Origin: Mesorhizobium sp.
GTDB lineage: Bacteria; Pseudomonadota; Alphaproteobacteria; Rhizobiales; Rhizobiaceae
Direction: 5' to 3'
Length of the DNA stretch: 64,000 bases
NCBI GenBank assembly: GCA_004020315.1
Contig: SAQG01000001.1
Span: 558,001-622,000, forward strand
The notes beneath the pieces were generated by a model. The model was given only the letters and a program-made list of their open reading frames with translations. It was not told the DNA's origin and did no database searches. Below, piece by piece: positions 1-6,641 of this stretch; positions within the stretch are counted from its first letter, which is position 1, and each line of letters starts with the position of its first letter. The position numbers and the translations under genes are program-made.

Positions 1-455
1 GGACCCGTCTTCAACGCACTTCCGAATTTTCCCGCCGCATGGAGAAGGCCGGAAGTGGCGGCAAGGAGCGGATCGCCCATAAGAAGCAGGCTCATGCCCA
101 ACGCGACGGCGCCGATACCCGACAGGAAGTCTCCGCGCCGCATACTCGCTACATCCGGCGGCCGCTTCGCTAGGGCGCGGTGATATTCCTCCCCACTCCG
201 GAAGAATATGGCCGTGGCCACCGTCAGTGCGACGGCGCTCCAACTTCCGGCGAAGTAGGAATGGGCAGCGTGCAGAGAGGCAGGGAGGCTTTCATCCGCG
301 CCGGGGACGACCTGCTGGACTTGCAAAGCCAACCCCACGCAGAGACCGATCGCGTTGCCGATATTGTAGTACCCGCCCGGTCCTGCCAGACGCGTTGCCA
401 GAGCGCGGCCGCCTATCCTGTTTGACGATGGCCCCATTTCTCCATGCGATGACAT
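1..455 (-). CDS. Partial membrane protein of unknown family, cut by window start
   Basis: An open frame on the minus strand begins at an ATG (455-453) preceded by a strong purine-rich ribosome binding site (GGGAGGAGG, complement of about 461-469) and runs without a stop to the edge, giving 151 codons. Visible features are a short polar N-terminus, then hydrophobic segments around residues 33-45 (IGNAIGLCVGLALQV), 72-88 (ending in AVALTVATAIFF) and 117-135 (GIGAVALGMSLLLMGDP), so it is likely a multi-pass inner-membrane protein. I do not recognise the family. It is transcribed in the same direction as the HExxH protein at 553-972 and could be co-transcribed with it. The C-terminus lies outside the window. 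Confidence 0.65.
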   Translation of the reverse strand, partial: MSSHGEMGPSSNRIGGRALATRLAGPGGYYNIGNAIGLCVGLALQVQQVVPGADESLPASLHAAHSYFAGSWSAVALTVATAIFFRSGEEYHRALAKRPPDVASMRRGDFLSGIGAVALGMSLLLMGDPLLAATSGLLHAAGKFGSALKTG

Positions 456-552
456 TGAGTCCTCCTCCCGCGCGCGATCGCCATTCAAATTCAAGGCATG
501 TGAGCCGCGCGTGAAACGATCAGTTCTCTGGGTGAAATTCGCAGCCCAACGC

Positions 553-972
553 CTAGTAGGCGCAGGTTGTCCTCACAAGCAGCGTCATGGGGTCGATACC
601 GAAGGCCGTCTCGAGATCCTCGCCGAAGAACGCTAGCCAGCGCCGCTGCGCGTCGTAGGCCAAGGCTTCCCGTTCTTCCGGACAGGCGTATGTCTTCGAC
701 TCGAAATTCTGCAGGTGATGGACCAACTCGTGAACGAGTGCGGAGACATCGGCGACACTGCGGGCGTTCCAATCCGGACGCAGCACGATGGTTCGGGTCT
801 CGTCATGATAGAGGGCGACAACCTGTTCACTGTGGTCGGTTCGCCCAGGACCATATCGGATAGCCGCCATCTGGGTCGGCGAGAGATGCTGGATCCTCGG
901 GGGTTGCGGCGGCTCAGGCAGCCCAAAAGTGACGGTTAGCCACAACACGATGATGTTCACGAGTTGATCCAC
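553..972 (-). CDS. Small HExxH-motif protein (DUF6647-like)
   Basis: A 139-residue protein if started at GTG 972, which has an AGGAG ribosome binding site about 8 bases upstream; an upstream TTG at 990 is less likely. The N-terminus has one hydrophobic segment (NIIVLWLTVTFGL) followed by a proline-rich stretch, so it is probably exported or membrane anchored. The motif HELVHH at residues 81-86 is the HExxH zinc-metallopeptidase signature, followed by LQNF. Three cysteines occur downstream. The DUF6647-like label is from memory of short rhizobial proteins of this layout and is tentative. Proteolytic activity is inferred only from the motif. It is divergent from the 1250-1636 gene. Confidence 0.65.
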   Translation of the reverse strand: MDQLVNIIVLWLTVTFGLPEPPQPPRIQHLSPTQMAAIRYGPGRTDHSEQVVALYHDETRTIVLRPDWNARSVADVSALVHELVHHLQNFESKTYACPEEREALAYDAQRRWLAFFGEDLETAFGIDPMTLLVRTTCAY

Positions 973-1091
973 GGCATCGCTCCTCACCAAGGGATCGGGA
1001 GATCATCGGATTGGCCTCCAGATCAGGATTTGCACCGATTGAACCGGGTCGTCGTCAGCGGCTCGTGAACAGCACGTGATTGGCGGTCGAC

Positions 1092-1229
1092 GGGAGGAAT
1101 CACGCTGTCTTCACGCCAAGCGCAGAAAAAGGTGGCCTCGATCCTGGGGCAATGGACGATGAACGAGCCGAGATTCTTTTCGTTGATCAACCAAGGTCAG
1201 GTCGAACTGCACCATTCAGAATTCCGGAG
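1092..1229 (+). repeat. Direct repeat copy A (duplicated 5' region)
   Basis: About 138 bases that reappear at 1752-1890 with roughly four of five bases identical, shifted by 660-661 bases. Shared landmarks are GGAATCACG near the start, an ATGAACGA triplet context at 1159 (1819 in copy B), CCAAGGTCAGG, and the end block ACCATTCAGAATTCCGGAG. A one-base length difference in the middle puts the two copies in different reading frames after the shared ATG, so the similarity is not maintained as protein. Copy A ends just before the strong ribosome binding site of the 1250-1636 gene. This fits a duplicated promoter or leader. Confidence 0.8.
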
Positions 1230-1249
1230 CATTCCGGCTCAAGGAGGAA

Positions 1250-1636
1250 ATGATGATGACCAGACTTTTTGCAGCATACGCATTCGCTGGCCTCGCCTGG
1301 ACCGGGGTTTCGGCTGCGACCGAACTGGCGCCGGGCGACGGGCACAGCATTCGCCTCGCTGACGTTGACGGTGTCGTCTACTTTACAGTCGAGCAGGATG
1401 GCTACCGAGTTGTGGCGACCTTGGCATCGGGAGCCGACGGGCTGCCACTGCGGATGATTTCCACGCTCGCGCCCGGGCAGCGTATGACCGTCTCCGTGCC
1501 GCAGGCGATCGGCCAGCCATCGATTGATTTCGAGATACTCCGGGATGGTGACGCGCTCGTTGTCAGCGACCCGATTCCCGCTGCGATGGTCGATCTCGTG
1601 GACGTGGAACCGATCCCGGCAGCGTCGGAACGATGA
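1250..1636 (+). CDS. Secreted hypothetical protein
   Basis: Up to 128 residues. Three consecutive ATG codons (1250, 1253, 1256) follow AAGGAGG at 1241-1247; the second or third gives better spacing. The first about 22 residues are a signal peptide (TRLFAAYAFAGLAWTGVSAA), with likely cleavage after SAA. The mature part of about 100 residues is acidic, lacks cysteine and is rich in beta-type residues; no family is recognised. It lies between the two copies of the 138-base direct repeat and upstream of the amidase, YcaO and BTAD genes on the same strand, so it may belong to the same transcriptional programme. It does not look like a RiPP precursor, since there is no Cys/Ser/Thr-rich tail. Confidence 0.7.
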   Translation: MMMTRLFAAYAFAGLAWTGVSAATELAPGDGHSIRLADVDGVVYFTVEQDGYRVVATLASGADGLPLRMISTLAPGQRMTVSVPQAIGQPSIDFEILRDGDALVVSDPIPAAMVDLVDVEPIPAASER

Positions 1637-1751
1637 CAGGCGACCGGATGCGGACCTGCTCGCTCGTTGCCCTACTGAGTGCCGCCAGTAGCCAGTTCAC
1701 CGTTCCGGGGAGGCGGCCTGCAAGTTGATGGCCGGCCGACGATAAGCAGGC

Positions 1752-1890
1752 GGAAGGAATCACGTTGCCTTCACGCACGGCGCCGGAAAAGGTGGTCTCG
1801 ACCCTGGGACAACGGACGATGAACGATCCGAGATTTTTTCTCTTTGATTTACCAAGGTCAGGACGACCTGCACCATTCAGAATTCCGGAG
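1752..1890 (+). repeat. Direct repeat copy B (duplicated 5' region)
   Basis: Second copy of the element at 1092-1229. It spans the probable start region of the amidase (ATG at 1819) and ends at the AATTCCGGAG block. If the amidase starts at 1819, the second half of the repeat encodes its first about 24 residues; if the amidase starts further downstream, the whole repeat is leader. The two copies are candidates for a shared promoter or regulator-binding region serving both genes. Confidence 0.8.
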
Positions 1891-2529
1891 GAATGTTATC
1901 CCGGCGTACGGGATCACTGGCACAATGCGACGTCCCGTCGAGCGGTCGATCCGATCGAAGGAATCAGGGCGCTGGTCATCCACGCCACGGCAGGGTTAAG
2001 TTCGGCGGGCGCCATGTCCGTCATGAAGGCGCACAGGGCCAGTTGGCATTGGCTGATTCCGGGCACGGACGAAGAGCCGCATGGCAAGGTGGCCTGGGCC
2101 TGTGCGCCTGAGGCAAGCGCCGCCCTCCACGTGCGGGACCATCGGTCGTATCCAGCGGTGAACGGTGGCCAGGCCAAAGTCGATGACTGGAGCCTCGCGA
2201 TCCAGATCGTCAATTCGCGGAGCCGCGATGTCGTGGAGCCATTCTCGGACTGGCAGGTGGAGATTGCCGCCGAAATCGCGCGTTACAGTTGGGCGAAGTA
2301 CCCGAATTTGAAGCATGTCGTATCGCATGCCTTGCTGGACCCTGAACGGTGCAGCGATCCAGGGGCCCACTTCCCCTGGCAACGGTTCCGCGATCTCGTG
2401 CTGAACGGTGTCGGCGACACGTACGCGGCCCGGCCCACACCCGCTGCGGTGCCGATGGAATCGCTGCCCGCCCTGCAGAATGTTGCCACCTGCTGCACGG
2501 ACTGGGATTTGCTGTCTGTCGACGACTAA
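1819..2529 (+). CDS. N-acetylmuramoyl-L-alanine amidase (Amidase_2/AmpD-like)
   Basis: A 236-residue protein if started at ATG 1819; ATG 1765 would add 18 residues. It carries the Amidase_2 zinc triad seen in AmpD: H55 in LVIHAT, H170 in VVSHALLDP and D180 in SDPGAHFPW, with the ten-residue H-to-D spacing of the family. The family cleaves the amide bond between MurNAc and L-alanine of the stem peptide. No signal peptide or membrane segment is visible, so it would act on cytosolic muropeptides or leave the cell by another route. The C-terminal 45 residues after the domain are unassigned and end with a Cys-Cys pair. It is 16 bases upstream of the YcaO gene on the same strand, suggesting one operon. 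Confidence 0.85.
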   Translation: MNDPRFFLFDLPRSGRPAPFRIPEECYPGVRDHWHNATSRRAVDPIEGIRALVIHATAGLSSAGAMSVMKAHRASWHWLIPGTDEEPHGKVAWACAPEASAALHVRDHRSYPAVNGGQAKVDDWSLAIQIVNSRSRDVVEPFSDWQVEIAAEIARYSWAKYPNLKHVVSHALLDPERCSDPGAHFPWQRFRDLVLNGVGDTYAARPTPAAVPMESLPALQNVATCCTDWDLLSVDD

Positions 2530-2545
2530 TCGAGCCGCGCCGCAC

Positions 2546-3907
2546 ATGAATCACCCGTGTTGCGCATTAGTCCTGCACGCGCGAAGATGCCGTCTATCGA
2601 GGGAGGCAACCCGGTTATCCGGTGCCGAGTTGGCCGATATGGTTTCGCAATCGAGCCTGCAAGCGCGTTCTGCGGGAGCGTTCAGCGGTGGAGGGCACGT
2701 GGCCACAGTTGCTTCGGGTTCGCATGAAACGTCACACGCGCTCGATCCGGGGTCACGAGACAATCGGATAGCGATCGCCCGACTGGCGCCAAAGCTTCGT
2801 CTTCTCACTCGACTGCCTCATCCGGATGCACCTGGCGCCGCGATATACGTGGCGCAAGCACATCCGCATGACCACGGCGAGGAGTTCCGCGACTTTCAGC
2901 CTGTCGGAGTCGCAGGCTGCGATTGGCGTCCCGAGCGGGCATTCGAAGCCTGCATCGCCGAGGCCGCCGAATATCTTTCCCAGCTCGAGTACCCGGAGGA
3001 CCGAAAACCTGGGGCCGAAACGGCCGGTCGGCGCATTGACGCCTTCGATCACTATCTTGCCGACGCCACCGAAACCGGAGGCGAGCGCGTGTGGCTGGGC
3101 GGGCATCAGTTGGGTTCATCGGAACCGGTTGCATTGCCGGGCGAACTTTGCGTCCGCCGCGCAAGCGGCCGTGGTGTTCTACCGTACAGGCTCGGTAACG
3201 GCGTCGCGGCGGGAAGGACCCTTATCGAGGCGGCAAACCGTGCAATATGGGAACTGGTCGAACGCGATGCCGTCGCAAGATGGTGGTACGACGACGTGGT
3301 CGCGCAGGCGATTGGCGAAGATACTTTGCGGGATAGCGGACTACCGGACCTCCTCTCCCGATACCGGGCGGGAAAGGCGACCCGGACGTGTGGCCTGGTC
3401 GATATTCGCGCGGCTGTGGACATTCCCGTTATCGCTGCCTTTTCGTTTTCTCGTGACGGGAGTGATTTCGCTTGCGGTTTCGCAGCACGGCCGAACATGG
3501 CCGATGCCATCCACGCCGCGACTAAAGAGATGGTGCAGATGGAAATCGGACACCATCTGGTGCGTGCCAAGCAACAGGTGCACGGGTTCGAGAAGCTCAA
3601 CCAGGATGACCTCGCCTATATTGCACGAAGCCAGAGGGTCCACCCCGCTCACCCAAAGCTTAGGGCCGCTCCCTCCGGCTCGAAGAATTCGTCCGTAGGA
3701 GCCAACGACGAATTACTCCTCGACTATACGCACGAGGCACTTCTTCGTGCCGACTGTACGGCCTTTGTCGTGAACCTGACGCGCGATCGCATCGGCATTC
3801 CGGTCGCCCGCGCTCTTGTCACAGGCCTGCGTCAGGTTCCCCCAAGCGACGTATTGCAATTCGACTCCATGGGCAGGTGCATCAACTTCAACATTCCGGT
3901 ACTGTAA
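2546..3907 (+). CDS. YcaO-domain protein, stand-alone (candidate peptide backbone modifying ATPase)
   Basis: A 453-residue protein from ATG 2546; the frame is open further upstream into the amidase gene, so the start is uncertain. The YcaO core is evident: N218-GVAAGRTLIEAA, then the ligand pattern E228...E236-LVE239-RD typical of the YcaO ATP/Mg site, a second helix with ARPNMADAIHAATKEMVQME, and a C-terminal GIPVARALVTGLRQ block. YcaO proteins activate amide backbones with ATP to form azolines, thioamides or amidines, as in TOMM RiPPs. The C-terminus ends in FNIPVL rather than the PxPxP tail of azoline-forming members. No E1/ocin-ThiF-like, TfuA or SagB-type partner was recognised in the window, and no obvious precursor. 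The N-terminal 180 residues are unassigned. The 24-base gap to the regulator at 3932 suggests co-transcription. Confidence 0.85.
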   Translation: MNHPCCALVLHARRCRLSREATRLSGAELADMVSQSSLQARSAGAFSGGGHVATVASGSHETSHALDPGSRDNRIAIARLAPKLRLLTRLPHPDAPGAAIYVAQAHPHDHGEEFRDFQPVGVAGCDWRPERAFEACIAEAAEYLSQLEYPEDRKPGAETAGRRIDAFDHYLADATETGGERVWLGGHQLGSSEPVALPGELCVRRASGRGVLPYRLGNGVAAGRTLIEAANRAIWELVERDAVARWWYDDVVAQAIGEDTLRDSGLPDLLSRYRAGKATRTCGLVDIRAAVDIPVIAAFSFSRDGSDFACGFAARPNMADAIHAATKEMVQMEIGHHLVRAKQQVHGFEKLNQDDLAYIARSQRVHPAHPKLRAAPSGSKNSSVGANDELLLDYTHEALLRADCTAFVVNLTRDRIGIPVARALVTGLRQVPPSDVLQFDSMGRCINFNIPVL

Positions 3908-3931
3908 GGCGTTTGCTGTAGCCAGAGTCCC

Positions 3932-5968
3932 ATGGACCAATATAGCCAGGCAGCGCGGAGCCGCGAAACGCCAAGTCTCCACATCGAGACGCTTGGCATC
4001 TTCCGTATGTCGCGTGGCGCCGCGAATTGCACCTTCAAGAGCCGCAAGGCACAGGCGCTCTTTGCCTATCTCGCATTTTGCAAGAACATGATCGAAAGCC
4101 GGGAGCGCCTCGCCGGCCTTTTGTGGGGCGAAAACAGCGAGGAAGCCGCACGCACCTCCCTGCGCCAGCTGATCAGTGGGATAAAGAAGGAAACGAAGCA
4201 GTTTCCAATACAGATCTTCGACTGCGATCGGAGCAACGTTTGGTTGCAGCCGGTTCATGTCTCAACCGACGCGGCTACCATCATCGCTGACCTCGAACAG
4301 AATATCGTGCCGGAAGTGATGATCACGCAGCAGCGGCTGTTTGGGGGCTTTCTCGTCAATTTGAGGGACATTGATCCCAGCTTCGACATGTGGCTCTCGG
4401 TCCAGCGCGAATATCTCCACGACAGGGCGGTTAAGCTCCTCCAGGACCAAGCCGGGCGCGAGCAGAACGATGCCAAGCGGGAGAGATTCGCCACCGCCAT
4501 CCACAACCTGGACCCGACCCATGAGGAAGCCTGCCGTATCCTCATGCAGTGCCGCGCCTCGCGTGGCGACACGGCGGGAGCGCTTCGCATCTACAACGAC
4601 CTGTGGGAATTGCTTGGCACCGACTATGATATGGAGCCGTCACCGCAGACCCAGGCGCTGGTTGCGGAGATAAAGACCGCGGAACCGCCTCCCGCTCCTC
4701 CCAGCCATGTCCCGCAACTCGCCTCCGCTGTTCCGGCCGCGGCGCATCTGTTCAACGACGGAATCGCCGCTCAGGCGCGCGCTGAACCTCCGCTGATCCT
4801 GGTTCATCCATTCTTGTACGAGCCGGTCCATGCCATTCGGATCAACGGCTTCCGCCACGAATTGATCGCAGCCATGACACGGTTCCGAGACTGGTCGGTG
4901 AGGGAGTATTCGGCGTCCGACGATGCTCTCCCGCCAAGCGGCCGCAAGGTCTATGACTTGCTTGCCACGGCGACGGGCGAGGACAGTGAATTGCACATCG
5001 CCGTGCTGCTCCGTCGTAGGTCTGACGGCCACTACATGTGGAGCGAGAACTCGGAAATCGAGATCGGCAACTGGCATCGCGCCAGACTGCAGATCGTCCG
5101 GCACCTGGCTGCAGCGCTCGATGTTCAGATCTCGGCGGAGCGTTTGAGCATGACGGCAGGCCTCCCCGATATGGATCTCGACATCTACGACCGCTGGCTG
5201 CGCGGTAATGAGCTTCTTTCGCGGTGGCGTCCGGCCGACGAGAGCCGGTCCGAGGGGATATTCCGGTCGATCATACGGGATGCTCCCGACTTTGCGCCCG
5301 CTCATGCCAGCTTGGCGCAGGTCCTCAACAGCAGACATCTCATCTTCCCCGGCCTCATGAGGGACAGAAAGCGGGAACAGGAAGCCCTCAAACTTGCAAA
5401 CATGGCTTCCAAGCTCGCGCCGATGGATAGCCGGACCAAGCTCACTCTGGCCTGGTCCTATCTTATGAACGAGAAATACGAGCAGGCGATCTATTGCTAC
5501 GGACTGGCGCTCAAAATGAACGACAACGATCCCTGGACGCTGATTTCATGTGCGCAGGGCCTTGCCTATTGCGGCGAGAAGGCGCTCGCCGACGAGATCG
5601 CACAAAGAGCGCTGCGGGTAGGATATGGCGCCGAACCCGTTCATTGGGCTTACCACGCCTGTATCCGCTTTCTCTTCGGCAACAGCGAGGGCGCGGTGGA
5701 AGCAGCCGATCTTGCCGAGGATGCCACCTTCTTTGTCGGCGGCTTGAAAGCGGCGGCGCAGGCCGAGCTTGGCTTGAAAGAGGCGGCTCTTGAAGAAGCG
5801 GCAGCGTTCTTCCGCCGTATCTCGGACAACTGGCATGGCGAGCCCCCCGCTTCGCCGAAAACCACACTGGAATGGTTCTGCCAATGCCTCCCGATCCGCC
5901 TGATGGCGGACCGGGAGAGGCTGCATTCAGGAATTCTGGCGACGGGGTTGCTCGATCTGGCTGGTTAG
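3932..5968 (+). CDS. BTAD/TPR transcriptional regulator (SARP-like, HilA/CadC-type architecture)
   Basis: 678 residues. Residues about 14-95 form an OmpR/PhoB-type winged helix (LHIETLGIFRM..., KAQALFAYLA, RERLAGLLW, ARTSLRQLISGIKK). Residues about 110-245 match a bacterial transcriptional activation domain (BTAD) of TPR type (EYLHDRAVKLL, HEEACRILMQCRASRGDTAGALRIY). A proline/alanine linker leads into a middle domain (about 280-400) resembling the TolB-like segment of cyclase/TPR proteins, then several TPR helices to the end. No membrane segment is visible. BTAD regulators of the SARP type often activate neighbouring secondary-metabolite genes, and the position directly behind the YcaO gene suggests that role here; this is inference. 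Confidence 0.85.
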   Translation: MDQYSQAARSRETPSLHIETLGIFRMSRGAANCTFKSRKAQALFAYLAFCKNMIESRERLAGLLWGENSEEAARTSLRQLISGIKKETKQFPIQIFDCDRSNVWLQPVHVSTDAATIIADLEQNIVPEVMITQQRLFGGFLVNLRDIDPSFDMWLSVQREYLHDRAVKLLQDQAGREQNDAKRERFATAIHNLDPTHEEACRILMQCRASRGDTAGALRIYNDLWELLGTDYDMEPSPQTQALVAEIKTAEPPPAPPSHVPQLASAVPAAAHLFNDGIAAQARAEPPLILVHPFLYEPVHAIRINGFRHELIAAMTRFRDWSVREYSASDDALPPSGRKVYDLLATATGEDSELHIAVLLRRRSDGHYMWSENSEIEIGNWHRARLQIVRHLAAALDVQISAERLSMTAGLPDMDLDIYDRWLRGNELLSRWRPADESRSEGIFRSIIRDAPDFAPAHASLAQVLNSRHLIFPGLMRDRKREQEALKLANMASKLAPMDSRTKLTLAWSYLMNEKYEQAIYCYGLALKMNDNDPWTLISCAQGLAYCGEKALADEIAQRALRVGYGAEPVHWAYHACIRFLFGNSEGAVEAADLAEDATFFVGGLKAAAQAELGLKEAALEEAAAFFRRISDNWHGEPPASPKTTLEWFCQCLPIRLMADRERLHSGILATGLLDLAG

Positions 5969-5993
5969 CGTTCCACCGCCGGTTTTCGCTCTT

Positions 5994-6461
5994 TCACCGG
6001 CAGCCACGCATCGTGTAGTCGGCAACCCGCGCATAGAAAAAGCGCAACTGAGTGATCACCTTCTTGTCCTCGTCGCGTCCGCCCGGCTCGAACTCCGTGT
6101 AAAGCGCCGGAAGCGGGTAAACGTCCTCATCAACCTTAGCTTTGACGATCTGCTCCGACTCCGTTACCTGGCCCTTCGGCGGCAACCGCAGGACCAACTC
6201 GTAGTCGCCCTCGGTACCATCGTCGCCCTGTTCCACCCTGAGCCTCTTGAAGACGTCCGGTATCGTCAAAAGGTCTTTAAAAGCCACCCGCAGCTCGTCT
6301 ATGGTTTTGGGCCAAGAGTCTTCGCCTTGCTGCGCCCATTCGACTAACTTCTTCCCGACCGCCTCATAATCCTTGAAGATGGCACTTGTCTCGTCGCCAT
6401 CGATACCGAACTGAATCGGCGGGTATTTTCGACCTGGTGAACCGATATCTGGTCCCGGCAT
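5994..6461 (-). CDS. Hypothetical protein, unrecognised
   Basis: 155 residues started at ATG 6461, which has a textbook AAAGGAGG site (complement of about 6468-6476); the frame is open for another 51 codons upstream but those lack a good site. The sequence is acidic, without signal peptide, membrane segments or cysteine clusters until a final MRGCR. A central piece (FKDLLTIPDVFKRLRVEQGDDG) is helical and the segment DYELVLRLPPKG is strand-like. I do not recognise a family. It converges with the BTAD regulator and is divergent from the 6642-8348 gene. Confidence 0.7.
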   Translation of the reverse strand: MPGPDIGSPGRKYPPIQFGIDGDETSAIFKDYEAVGKKLVEWAQQGEDSWPKTIDELRVAFKDLLTIPDVFKRLRVEQGDDGTEGDYELVLRLPPKGQVTESEQIVKAKVDEDVYPLPALYTEFEPGGRDEDKKVITQLRFFYARVADYTMRGCR

Positions 6462-6641
6462 ACTTCCCTCCTTTGGTAGCGTTTTCACGCACGGGCAGTA
6501 GACCGCTAATGCCAAATACCCGCAAGGGCGATTACTCACATCGCCAGCGTGAAAGCTTCGTGAAAATTTCAGATGATACAGCCGGAAGACAAAGTCGGCT
6601 TCATGTTTTAACATATCTCCTTTCCGGTAATCGGGCTCAAG

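Noticed and set aside
1132..1362. A 76-codon frame covering repeat copy A, considered as a peptide precursor.
   Set aside because: It overlaps the 1250-1636 gene in another frame, has no ribosome binding site, and its frame is not conserved in repeat copy B.
2408..2545. A longer N-terminus of the YcaO protein overlapping the amidase gene.
   Set aside because: The added 46 residues overlap the amidase C-terminus out of frame and show no conserved feature; ATG 2546 is preferred, though its ribosome site is weak.
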